Source: Aeromicrobium fastidiosum
Lineage (GTDB): Bacteria > Actinomycetota > Actinomycetes > Propionibacteriales > Nocardioidaceae
NCBI RefSeq assembly: GCF_017876595.1
Contig: NZ_JAGIOG010000001.1
Location: 2,728,001 to 2,792,000 of the forward strand
Direction: 5' to 3'
DNA: 64,000 bases
In this document: positions 43,031 through 50,921 of the stretch, in pieces
Layout of the letters: each line of letters begins with the position of its first letter
Position numbering within the stretch: the first letter of the stretch is position 1
Translations under genes and position numbers: made by a program
Notes under the pieces: model-generated
Seen by the model: only the letters and a program-made list of their open reading frames with translations
What the model was told of the DNA's origin: nothing
The model's database searches: none

Positions 43031-43755
43031 CGATCTCCCTGGTGGCCACGAGCCACGGCACCGACGTCCCCGCGGCGCAGTCGGCGATCACGGCCCTCGT
43101 CGACGCGGTCGCCGAGGCGGCACCCCACCTCGACGTCCGCGAGGCGTTCGTCGACGTCCAGCGTCCCCGGGTCGACACGGCGCTCGACCTCGTCGACGGG
43201 CTGGCCGTCGTCGTGCCGCTGCTGCTGGCACCCGGCTTCCACGTGCGGGTCGACATCCAGGGAGCGGCCCAGCGCGAGTGGGTCGTGGCGGCCGGCACCC
43301 TCGGCGTCGACGACCGGCTCACCGACGTCATGCTGCGTCGCCTGGCACAGGCCGGCGCGACGCGCGACGACGTCATCGTGCTCGGGACGGCCGGGTCGAC
43401 CGACCCGGCCGCCCTGCGCAGCATCGACGCGGCGGCCGAGTCGCTCGCCCGCGCGTGGGGTGCACCGGTCGCCGTCGGGCACGTCGGGGGAGCAGGGACG
43501 CCGATGGCCGACGTCGTGCGAGCCGTCGCGCAGCCCGGTCGGCGCACCGTGATCGTGTCGTACCTCATGGCACCCGGGTTCTTCTTCGACCGCATGCACC
43601 GGTGCGGTGCCGACGTCGTCACGGGCCCGCTCCTCGACGACGGCCCCGTCGCGACCGAGCTCGTCTCGCTCGTGCTCGACCGCTTCGCCGAGGCGGCCGA
43701 ACGGCTCGATTGGTCGGCGGCGGGCCAGGGCGCGGCCGCGCCGGCGCACTTGTAA
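43027..43755 (+). CDS. CbiX-type sirohydrochlorin chelatase-like protein, copy 1
   Basis: A 242-residue protein with the chelatase start SLVATSHGTDVPAAQ (His10 is the expected metal-binding residue), VREAFVDVQRPRV and VIVSYLMAPGFFFDRM. The family inserts iron or cobalt into sirohydrochlorin; here iron insertion for the NirB siroheme is likely. It matches mycobacterial Rv0259c, also next to the HemD-like regulator. The ATG overlaps the nnaR stop by 4 bases. The TAA stop lies inside the downstream GlnR-type box. Confidence 0.83.
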   Translation: MTISLVATSHGTDVPAAQSAITALVDAVAEAAPHLDVREAFVDVQRPRVDTALDLVDGLAVVVPLLLAPGFHVRVDIQGAAQREWVVAAGTLGVDDRLTDVMLRRLAQAGATRDDVIVLGTAGSTDPAALRSIDAAAESLARAWGAPVAVGHVGGAGTPMADVVRAVAQPGRRTVIVSYLMAPGFFFDRMHRCGADVVTGPLLDDGPVATELVSLVLDRFAEAAERLDWSAAGQGAAAPAHL

Positions 43756-43805
43756 CCAAAACCAGCACCTGAGTTAACCGACGCGAAACAGCGGTCGCCC
43801 AGTCT
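43752..43805 (+). promoter_or_regulatory. GlnR-type box and -10 upstream of the second chelatase unit
   Basis: GTAAC (43752), CAGCA (43763), TTAAC (43774) and GAAAC (43785) are separated by exactly 6 bp each. This matches the actinobacterial GlnR layout GTnAC-n6-GnAAC-n6-GTnAC-n6-GAAAC. A CAGTCT hexamer (43800-43805) follows, 15 bp after the start of GAAAC. This is the best nitrogen-control site in the window. Confidence 0.62.
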
Positions 43806-43852
43806 GGTGGTGCTGATGGGGAGACCCTGGTCCGACGGTCGAAGGGGTGCAC

Positions 43853-44086
43853 ATGCTGCTCGATGGCACCACGGAGACGATGTCGGACCGCGGGTTCCAC
43901 GTCGGGCACCCGCGCCGCGCCGTTCACGCAACGACGCACCGCCGGGGGTCCGCGACCGTCAGGGGGGTGCGCGCTGCCGGCGGAACCATCGGGGGTGTCC
44001 CGTCGGCAGCAGCGCATCCCGACGGCCTCGTGCCCACCGCGGACATCTCGGGCTCCGCGGTCGGCCACGCCTGGGGGTCTCGATGA
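43853..44086 (+). CDS. Possible small protein coupled to the second chelatase
   Basis: I recognise no family. The 77-residue frame starts at an ATG preceded by GAAGGGG (43841-43847). It keeps about 86% G/C at third positions and ends in a TGA that overlaps the next ATG (44083-44086), the same junction type as every other pair in this cluster. The product is His/Arg/Gly-rich with no signal peptide or membrane span. It may be a true small protein or a leader ORF controlling its neighbour. It would be the first product from the GlnR-box promoter. Confidence 0.4.
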   Translation: MLLDGTTETMSDRGFHVGHPRRAVHATTHRRGSATVRGVRAAGGTIGGVPSAAAHPDGLVPTADISGSAVGHAWGSR

Positions 44087-44808
44087 ACCGCACGCTCATC
44101 CTGTGCGCGCACGGTTCGGAGGCCTCCAGGGGGCGTGCGGCCTTCTCCGGCCTGGTCAACGCCGTGCGCCGCGAGGCCCAGGACCTCGACATCGTCGACG
44201 CCTTCGTCGACGTGCAGGAGCCGCGCATCGCGCAGGTGGTCGTCGAGACCGCCGGACCTCGTGCCCTCGTGCCGCTCATGCTGGCCTACGACCGTCCCGT
44301 CGGCGTCGACATCGTGCGCGCCTCCCACCTCGACCCGGCCGTCACGGTGACGGCGCCGCTGGGCCCCGACTGGGTGCTCGCCGAGGTCGGGGTGCGACGG
44401 CTCTTCGAGGCCGGTGCGCGCTCCGACGACACGATCGTGCTGGCCGCGGACACCGCCACCGACGACCGTGCGGTGTCCGACGTCGGCAAGGCGGCCAGGC
44501 TTCTGAGCGCGGTCTGGGGCGGCCGGGTGCACGTCGGGACGCTGGGCGGCCCGGACACCCACCTCGGTGACGCCGTCGACGTCGCCCGCGCCTACGGCCG
44601 GCGGGTCGTGGTGTCGAGCTACGTCCTGACGCCGGGGGCCGTGCACGACCAGATGATCGCGGCCGGTGCCGACGTCGTCACGGCGCCGATGCTCGACGGG
44701 GGGCCGCCCGATCCCCGCATCGTGAGCCTCGTCCTGGCCCGTGCGCGGTCGCGCGGCGGGTGGGCACCCGTCGGGGGAGACCCCGGACCCCGCCTCGCCC
44801 ATAGCTGA
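44083..44808 (+). CDS. CbiX-type sirohydrochlorin chelatase-like protein, copy 2
   Basis: A 241-residue paralogue of the gene at 43027. It has TLILCAHGSEASRGRAAFSG at the N-terminus, VDAFVDVQEPRIAQV, DIVRASHLDP and VVVSSYVLTPGAVHDQM. The His in AHGS is kept. It is in a separate transcription unit under the GlnR-type box. Two chelatase-like genes in one nitrite cluster may be partly redundant, or one may act on another tetrapyrrole. I started it at the ATG 44083; a longer frame from 43807 is mostly Arg-rich shadow. Confidence 0.8.
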   Translation: MNRTLILCAHGSEASRGRAAFSGLVNAVRREAQDLDIVDAFVDVQEPRIAQVVVETAGPRALVPLMLAYDRPVGVDIVRASHLDPAVTVTAPLGPDWVLAEVGVRRLFEAGARSDDTIVLAADTATDDRAVSDVGKAARLLSAVWGGRVHVGTLGGPDTHLGDAVDVARAYGRRVVVSSYVLTPGAVHDQMIAAGADVVTAPMLDGGPPDPRIVSLVLARARSRGGWAPVGGDPGPRLAHS

Positions 44809-44832
44809 TGGTCAGCGGTGGAGCCGACGGTT

Positions 44833-44884
44833 CCTGCGACGTCGGGGTCGTTGGGACGCCCTGAACGTCTCAAGATCGGTCCCC
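44833..44884 (+). repeat. Intergenic palindromic repeat, copy 4 (degenerate)
   Basis: This copy begins CCTGCGACGTCGGGGTCGT and ends GTCTCAAGATCGGTCCC, aligning in the same orientation with copies 2 and 3. It lies just downstream of the second chelatase gene. Confidence 0.6.
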
Positions 44885-44947
44885 CTTCCCGGCAACAGCA
44901 GGCACGGCCTCCCCGCGTGCCTGACGCGCAACCTTCGACCTGTGCTT

Positions 44948-44953
44948 TACCCT
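44948..44953 (+). promoter_or_regulatory. Leaderless-type -10 (TACCCT) of ftsK
   Basis: TACCCT ends 8 nt before the ftsK ATG at 44961; no Shine-Dalgarno is visible. Confidence 0.5.
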
Positions 44954-44960
44954 TTGGATC

Positions 44961-47456
44961 ATGGCGTCCCGAACGACTTCCCCGCCGCGCAAGCGGCCGT
45001 CCGGCAGCCAGGCCCGCAAGAAGCCGACCACGAGCAAGCGCAAGCCCCAGGCCCGCAAGCCTGCCGCCCGCAAGCCCGTGGCCCGCAACACCGGGCCTGG
45101 TCCCTTTGCTGTCGTCCTCACGGCGCTGCTGCGCGTCTCGACGGCCCTGTGGCTGGGCCTGGCCGGCGTCGTCGGGGCGATCGCCCGCAGCATCGGGCAC
45201 GGCGCCCGCGACCTCGACCCCGAGCAGCGCCGTGACGGTCTCGGCTTCGGGCTGCTGGCCCTGGGCATCGTCACCGCGGGCTCGGTGTGGTCCGACATGC
45301 CCGGCGCGGTCGGCAACGCGTTCCGGGACGTCACGTCCAGCGCTGTCGGCCTGCTGGCGTGGGCCGTCCCGATCCTGCTGATGGTGCTGGCCTGGCGCAC
45401 CCTGCGTCATCCCGACCGCAATGGCCCCGCCGGACGGCAGGTCATCGGCTGGGGTGCCATGAGTGGCGGCGTGCTGGGACTCGTGCACATCGCCCACGAC
45501 GTCCCCCGGCCGAGCGACCAAGACCCCGACACGATGCGCGAGGCCGGCGGCGCGATCGGCTTCCTGTTCTCCGCGATCCCGATGGACCTGCTCAAGAGCG
45601 CCTACATCGTGTCGCCGATCCTGGTGCTCGTCGTGCTCTTCGGCGTTCTCGTCGTGACCGACACCCCGGTCTACGCGATCCCCGACCGTCTGCGCGAGAT
45701 CCGCGACCTGGCGCTGGGCCGCAAGCCGGACGCCGAGGAGTCGGCGGCCGATCTGCCCCCCGTGGAGCCGAAGAAGCGCCGTCACCCCCGTACGACGCCC
45801 GACGAGCCCTACGACAACCCGTTGGTCGACGGGCCGGACGACGAGAAGCCCGCCCCGGCGCGCGTCTTCGAGCCCGAGCCGGTCGCTCCCGTGCTGATCG
45901 ACCTCGACGACGACGAGCCGGAGGCCGAGGTCGAGCTCCCGCCGATGGAGCCCATCCCGGCGCGCGCCGAGCAGCTGGCCCTGTCGGGCGATGTCGTCTA
46001 CTCGCTGCCCGACAGCACGATGCTGCGCGAGGGCTCGCCGCACAAGGCGCGTTCCAAGGCGTCCGACGCGGTCGTCGAGCGGCTCACCGAGGTGCTCGAG
46101 CAGTTCCAGATCGACGCGGCCGTCACGGGCTACACACGTGGTCCGACGGTCACGCGCTACGAGGTCGAGCTGGGCCCCGCGGTCAAGGTCGAGAAGGTCA
46201 CGGCACTCAGCAAGAACATCGCCTACGCCGTGGCGTCCAACGAGGTGCGCATCCTCAGCCCGATCCCCGGCAAGTCGGCGATCGGCGTCGAGATCCCCAA
46301 CGTCGACAAGGAGATGGTCTCGCTCGGCGACGTCCTGCGCTCGGCCAAGGCGCGCAGCGACCACCACCCCATGGTCATCGGTCTCGGCAAGGACGTCGAG
46401 GGCGGCTACGTCGTGGCCAACCTCGCCAAGATGCCGCACCTGCTGGTCGCCGGCGCGACGGGCTCGGGCAAGTCGAGCTTCGTCAACTCGATGATCTCGT
46501 CGATCCTCATGCGCTCGACGCCCGAGGAGGTGCGCATGATCATGGTCGACCCCAAGCGGGTCGAGCTGACGGCGTACGAGGGCGTCCCGCACCTCATCAC
46601 GCCCATCATCACCAACCCCAAGAAGGCCGCCGAGGCGCTGCAGTGGGTCGTGCGCGAGATGGACATGCGCTACGACGACCTCGCCAACTTCGGATACCGG
46701 CACATCGACGACTTCAACAAGGCCGTCAAGGCCGGCAAGGTGCAGCTGCCGCCGATGAGCGAGCGCGTGCTCGCGCCGTACCCTTACCTGCTGGTCGTCG
46801 TCGACGAGCTCGCCGACCTCATGATGGTCGCCCCGCGGGACGTCGAGGACTCGATCGTCCGCATCACCCAGCTGGCGCGCGCGGCTGGCATCCACCTGAT
46901 CCTGGCGACGCAGAGGCCGTCTGTCGACGTCGTGACGGGTCTGATCAAGGCCAACGTGCCGAGCCGCCTGGCCTTCGCGACGTCGTCGTTGGCCGACAGC
47001 CGCGTCATCCTCGACCAGCCGGGTGCCGAGAAGCTCGTCGGCCAGGGTGACGGTCTGTTCCTGCCCATGGGCCAGAACAAGGCCATGCGCATGCAGGGGG
47101 CCTGGGTCACCGAGGCCGAGATCCACACGATCGTCGAGCACTGCAAGACGCAGCTGCAGCCGACGTACCGCGAGGACGTCACGGCTGTCGCCGCGGCCAA
47201 GCGCGAGATCGACGACGACATCGGCGACGACATGGACCTCGTGCTGCAGGCCATCGAGCTGTGCGTCACGACCCAGTTCGGCTCGACGTCGATGCTGCAG
47301 CGCAAGCTGCGCGTCGGCTTCGCCAAGGCCGGGCGACTCATGGACATCCTCGAGAGCCGGGGCATCGTCGGACCCAGCGAGGGCTCCAAGGCCCGCGACG
47401 TGCTGGTCAAGCCCGACGAGCTCGAGCAGTGCCTCGCGACGATCCAGGTCGGCTGA
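44961..47456 (+). CDS. ftsK: DNA translocase FtsK
   Basis: FtsK is the septal DNA pump that clears chromosome termini and activates XerCD recombination. The 831-residue protein has a Lys/Arg-rich N-terminus and four hydrophobic spans between about residues 50 and 235. A short Pro/acidic linker leads to the RecA-like motor with Walker A GATGSGKSS near residue 498, MIMVDPKRVEL, the Walker B-like LLVVVDELADLMM and LATQRPSVDVVTG. A C-terminal winged-helix gamma domain (ELCVTTQFGSTSMLQRKLRV) completes it. It starts the ftsK-pgsA-cinA-clgR cluster known from mycobacteria. Confidence 0.96.
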   Translation: MASRTTSPPRKRPSGSQARKKPTTSKRKPQARKPAARKPVARNTGPGPFAVVLTALLRVSTALWLGLAGVVGAIARSIGHGARDLDPEQRRDGLGFGLLALGIVTAGSVWSDMPGAVGNAFRDVTSSAVGLLAWAVPILLMVLAWRTLRHPDRNGPAGRQVIGWGAMSGGVLGLVHIAHDVPRPSDQDPDTMREAGGAIGFLFSAIPMDLLKSAYIVSPILVLVVLFGVLVVTDTPVYAIPDRLREIRDLALGRKPDAEESAADLPPVEPKKRRHPRTTPDEPYDNPLVDGPDDEKPAPARVFEPEPVAPVLIDLDDDEPEAEVELPPMEPIPARAEQLALSGDVVYSLPDSTMLREGSPHKARSKASDAVVERLTEVLEQFQIDAAVTGYTRGPTVTRYEVELGPAVKVEKVTALSKNIAYAVASNEVRILSPIPGKSAIGVEIPNVDKEMVSLGDVLRSAKARSDHHPMVIGLGKDVEGGYVVANLAKMPHLLVAGATGSGKSSFVNSMISSILMRSTPEEVRMIMVDPKRVELTAYEGVPHLITPIITNPKKAAEALQWVVREMDMRYDDLANFGYRHIDDFNKAVKAGKVQLPPMSERVLAPYPYLLVVVDELADLMMVAPRDVEDSIVRITQLARAAGIHLILATQRPSVDVVTGLIKANVPSRLAFATSSLADSRVILDQPGAEKLVGQGDGLFLPMGQNKAMRMQGAWVTEAEIHTIVEHCKTQLQPTYREDVTAVAAAKREIDDDIGDDMDLVLQAIELCVTTQFGSTSMLQRKLRVGFAKAGRLMDILESRGIVGPSEGSKARDVLVKPDELEQCLATIQVG

Positions 47457-47457
47457 C

Positions 47458-47895
47458 GTGGACGACGCCTTCGAGATCCGGCGCCGCACGGGGCTCTACC
47501 TCGTGCTGGTGCTGCTGTGCCTGGCACTCGCCGGGGGGTTCGGGTGGCTCGCGCTCGACCGCCGGGAGCCCCTGCACGGGGTCATCGCGGGCGTGCTCCT
47601 GGTGCTCGGGCTCAACCTGGCCCGGGGACTGCGCGACGCGCGCACGCCGCTGTTCGTCGCGGACGACCACGGTGTCCGTCTGCGCGGCGAGCGCGGCTGG
47701 GTCGGCCTGCTGTGGAGCGAGCTCGGCGAGATCAAGGTCGAGCCTCGCGAGGGCGTCCGGCACGATCCCCGCATCAAGGTCGTGAGCACCGACGGTCGAC
47801 GCTTCTACACGTCGCCGCTCGGCCTCGCGACGAGCTCGTCGCCGCAGGAGGCGGAGGTCCAGTTGGCGCGCCGCCGCGAGGCTGCCGCATACTGA
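47458..47895 (+). CDS. Hypothetical two-span membrane protein with PH-like domain
   Basis: A 145-residue protein. Two hydrophobic spans occur at about residues 12-31 and 38-54, followed by a soluble beta-rich segment (FVADDHGVRLRGERGWVGLLWSELGEI split in the middle, KVVSTDGRRFYTS) resembling bacterial PH-like domains. The GTG at 47458 begins one base after the ftsK stop, suggesting an operon. I do not recognise a characterised homologue. Its place between ftsK and pgsA suggests an envelope function, without further evidence. Confidence 0.7.
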   Translation: MDDAFEIRRRTGLYLVLVLLCLALAGGFGWLALDRREPLHGVIAGVLLVLGLNLARGLRDARTPLFVADDHGVRLRGERGWVGLLWSELGEIKVEPREGVRHDPRIKVVSTDGRRFYTSPLGLATSSSPQEAEVQLARRREAAAY

Positions 47896-47929
47896 GGAGT
47901 CGTTTCAGCCGCGCCGAGGAGAGGCAGCC

Positions 47930-48550
47930 ATGGACGGGGCAACCCAGCCGAGCAACCTGAACATCGCCAACGTCCTCACGGTCGCGCGGATCGCAGGTGT
48001 GCCGCTGTTCGGGTGGCTGCTGCTGACGCAGGGCGGTGAGTCCGTCGGCTACCGCGTCGCCGCATGGGTCGCGTTCGGTCTGCTGATGATCACCGACCGC
48101 ATCGACGGAGACCTGGCGCGCAAGTACGACCTCGTCACCGACTTCGGCAAGCTCGCCGACCCGATCGCCGACAAGGCACTGACCGGCATGGCGTTCGTCG
48201 GCCTGGCGATCATCTTCAACGACGAGTCGTTCGGCTGGCTGTTCTGGACCATCACGATCGTGGTGCTGGTGCGGGAGTGGGGCATCACGGTCATGCGCTT
48301 CTTCATCAAGAAGTACGACGTCATGCCGGCCAGCCAGGGCGGCAAGATCAAGACGACGCTGCAGGCGTTCGCGATCGGCGGCTTCGTGCTGCCGCTCGAG
48401 ATCTGGAACAACCCCTTCACCGACCTGCTGCTGTTCATCACCTGGGTGCTGATGGCCGCTGCGGTGGTGGTGACGGTCGTGACCGGCGCGATGTACGTCC
48501 GCGACGCCCGCACGATCCGCCGCGACGCCCGGGCCGCTGCTCGGTCATGA
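47930..48550 (+). CDS. pgsA: CDP-diacylglycerol-glycerol-3-phosphate 3-phosphatidyltransferase family protein
   Basis: A 206-residue integral membrane enzyme of the CDP-alcohol phosphatidyltransferase family, making phosphatidylglycerol phosphate. The signature D-x2-DG-x2-AR-x8-G-x3-D-x3-D is complete as DRIDGDLARKYDLVTDFGKL plus ADPIAD (residues about 56-81). Several hydrophobic spans surround it. The PASQGGKIKTTLQ motif downstream is typical of PgsA. Mycobacterial pgsA3 lies in the same neighbourhood. The stop overlaps the cinA-like start (ATGA, 48547-48550). Confidence 0.93.
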   Translation: MDGATQPSNLNIANVLTVARIAGVPLFGWLLLTQGGESVGYRVAAWVAFGLLMITDRIDGDLARKYDLVTDFGKLADPIADKALTGMAFVGLAIIFNDESFGWLFWTITIVVLVREWGITVMRFFIKKYDVMPASQGGKIKTTLQAFAIGGFVLPLEIWNNPFTDLLLFITWVLMAAAVVVTVVTGAMYVRDARTIRRDARAAARS

Positions 48551-49044
48551 GCCCGACCGCCGAGGCCGTCGATGCGATCGGCGCTCTGCGGGGTGCCGGT
48601 GCGACGGTCGCGACGGCGGAGTCGCTCACGGGCGGGCTCGTGTGCGCGACGCTCGTGGCGGTGCCGGGAGCGTCCGAGGTGGTGCGCGGCTCGGTCGTGG
48701 CCTATGCGGCCGACGTCAAGACGTCCACCCTCGGGGTCCCCGTCGAGCTGATCGCCGAGCGGGGCACGGTCGACGCCGACGTGGCCGCCGCGATGGCGCT
48801 GGGAGTGCGCGAGCGCCTCGGCGCGACCTACGGCATCTCCACGACCGGGGTCGCCGGGCCAGGGCCCGACGAGGGCAAGCCCGCGGGCACGGTGCACGTC
48901 GCCGTGGCTGGCCCTGACGGCGTCCGCACGCGGCTCCTGCAGCTGTCCGGCGACCGCGACGGCATCCGCACCGGGACGGTCGCCGCGCTGTTGTCGTGGC
49001 TGGTCGCTAGGGTGGGGGAAGAATCTCAGCACGGTCGAGGTTGA
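48547..49044 (+). CDS. pncC: CinA-family nicotinamide-nucleotide amidohydrolase
   Basis: A 165-residue protein equal to the C-terminal domain of CinA, as in stand-alone PncC enzymes that deamidate NMN to nicotinate mononucleotide. Motifs visible are VATAESLTGGLVCATL (catalytic Ser/Thr region), GSVVAYAADVKTSTLGV and TTGVAGPGPDEGKPAGTV. Activity is inferred from the family. The ATG overlaps pgsA by 4 bases. The promoter of the next gene lies within its 3' end. Confidence 0.9.
   Translation: MSPTAEAVDAIGALRGAGATVATAESLTGGLVCATLVAVPGASEVVRGSVVAYAADVKTSTLGVPVELIAERGTVDADVAAAMALGVRERLGATYGISTTGVAGPGPDEGKPAGTVHVAVAGPDGVRTRLLQLSGDRDGIRTGTVAALLSWLVARVGEESQHGRG
49008..49013 (+). promoter_or_regulatory. 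Putative -10 (TAGGGT) for clgR
   Basis: TAGGGT lies inside the 3' end of the cinA-like gene, 65 nt before the clgR ATG. It would give clgR its own leadered transcript. Confidence 0.4.
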
Positions 49045-49077
49045 GCACTACATGGCAGGCAAGGACGGAGGCACCCG

Positions 49078-49377
49078 ATGACCGCGATGCGACAGCTCGT
49101 CGGCGAGGTGCTCCGCGCCCGCCGCATCTCGCAGGGCCTCACGCTGCGTGACGTCTCGGGCAAGGCCCGGGTCAGCCTCGGCTACATCTCCGAGGTCGAG
49201 CGCGGCCAGAAGGAGGCCAGCTCCGAGCTGCTCGCCGCCCTGGCAGGAGCGCTCGACGTGCCACTGTCCAAGGTGCTGCTCGACGTCAGCGCGATGCTCG
49301 AGCTCGAAGAGGCATCGGTCGACCAGATCGCGAGCATCTCCTCGATCGCCCCCGACGTGTCCGTCTCCGCCGCTTGA
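49078..49377 (+). CDS. clgR: ClgR-type XRE-family transcription regulator
   Basis: A 99-residue protein made almost wholly of an XRE-type helix-turn-helix ([20 protein letters not shown] then [19 protein letters not shown]). The recognition-helix region is that of ClgR, which activates clp protease and stress genes in Corynebacterium, Streptomyces and Mycobacterium. Location after pgsA and cinA and near recA is as in mycobacteria (Rv2745c). GGACGGAGG precedes the ATG at 49078. ClgR is normally a Clp substrate; the C-terminus ends in VSVSAA, an Ala-Ala tail that fits this. Confidence 0.82.
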   Translation: MTAMRQLVGEVLRARRISQGLTLRDVSGKARVSLGYISEVERGQKEASSELLAALAGALDVPLSKVLLDVSAMLELEEASVDQIASISSIAPDVSVSAA

Positions 49378-49414
49378 CGCGCTCGTTCGTCCCAGCACGT
49401 CACGGCGGTGCCCG

Positions 49415-49609
49415 ATGAGGCACAGCGAGTTCTGGGAGCTCATGGACCGTCACCTGGGTCGCGGCTACGCGCGCGTATGGGCCGACAGTCACGTCATGAG
49501 CATCCTCGGCGGTCGCACCGCCACCGAGGCGCTCGACGCCGGCGAGGACCCCAAGACCGTCTGGCGAGCCGTCCACGCCACGCGTGGTCTGCCCGCCTCC
49601 GAGCGCTGA
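49415..49609 (+). CDS. DUF3046 protein
   Basis: A 64-residue protein MRHSEFWELMDRHLGRGYAR... with DSHVMSILGGRTATEALDAG and a C-terminal RAVHATRGLPASER. This is the DUF3046 family, which is restricted to actinobacteria and usually sits a few genes before recA (Rv2738c in mycobacteria). The function is unknown. In this genome the beta-glucoside operon is inserted between DUF3046 and recA. Confidence 0.85.
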   Translation: MRHSEFWELMDRHLGRGYARVWADSHVMSILGGRTATEALDAGEDPKTVWRAVHATRGLPASER

Positions 49610-49633
49610 GCCGGCCGAGCCTCAGGCGTCCGC

Positions 49634-50710
<1,077 letters not shown>

Positions 50711-50796
50711 GGATTGACGTCCCTTCACCGGCTGGTACGTGCCGGACGATCCGAGTGATGGTGGTCACACCGTACGTGGGTCGTCGTGGTCTGTCG

Positions 50797-50802
50797 AGAC
50801 TA
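50797..50802 (-). promoter_or_regulatory. Putative -10 (TAGTCT) for the ATPase gene
   Basis: On the minus strand TAGTCT is the best -10 candidate before the ATPase gene, about 85 nt from its ATG. No good -35 at standard distance. Confidence 0.3.
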
Positions 50803-50825
50803 ATTGCCCTCTCGGACAACATATT

Positions 50826-50839
50826 TGGGAACGCTCCCA
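50826..50839. promoter_or_regulatory. LacI-family operator 1 (CebR/BglR type)
   Basis: TGGGAACGCTCCCA differs by one base from the perfect palindrome TGGGAGCGCTCCCA recognised by CebR-like repressors in Streptomyces. It lies between the divergent ATPase and binding-protein promoters. Confidence 0.8.
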
Positions 50840-50847
50840 AAATTGGG

Positions 50848-50877
50848 TTGACGTGCTGATGTGACCTGGCTCATACT
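50848..50877 (+). promoter_or_regulatory. Promoter of the beta-glucoside uptake operon
   Basis: TTGACG (50848-50853) and CATACT (50872-50877) are separated by 18 bp, a good housekeeping promoter. The expected start site falls in operator 2, so repressor binding would block initiation. Confidence 0.7.
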
Positions 50878-50881
50878 TCCG

Positions 50882-50895
50882 TGGAAGCGCTCCCA
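50882..50895. promoter_or_regulatory. LacI-family operator 2 (CebR/BglR type)
   Basis: TGGAAGCGCTCCCA, one base from the perfect palindrome, covers the predicted transcription start. Its centre is 56 bp from operator 1, allowing cooperative binding or looping. Confidence 0.8.
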
Positions 50896-50921
50896 CCGGG
50901 GGAGTCGGAGGAAGGTACGAC

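Noticed and set aside
44619-47489. A 956-codon minus-strand frame across ftsK
   Set aside because: Shadow of ftsK with strongly biased composition and no ribosome binding site or domain.
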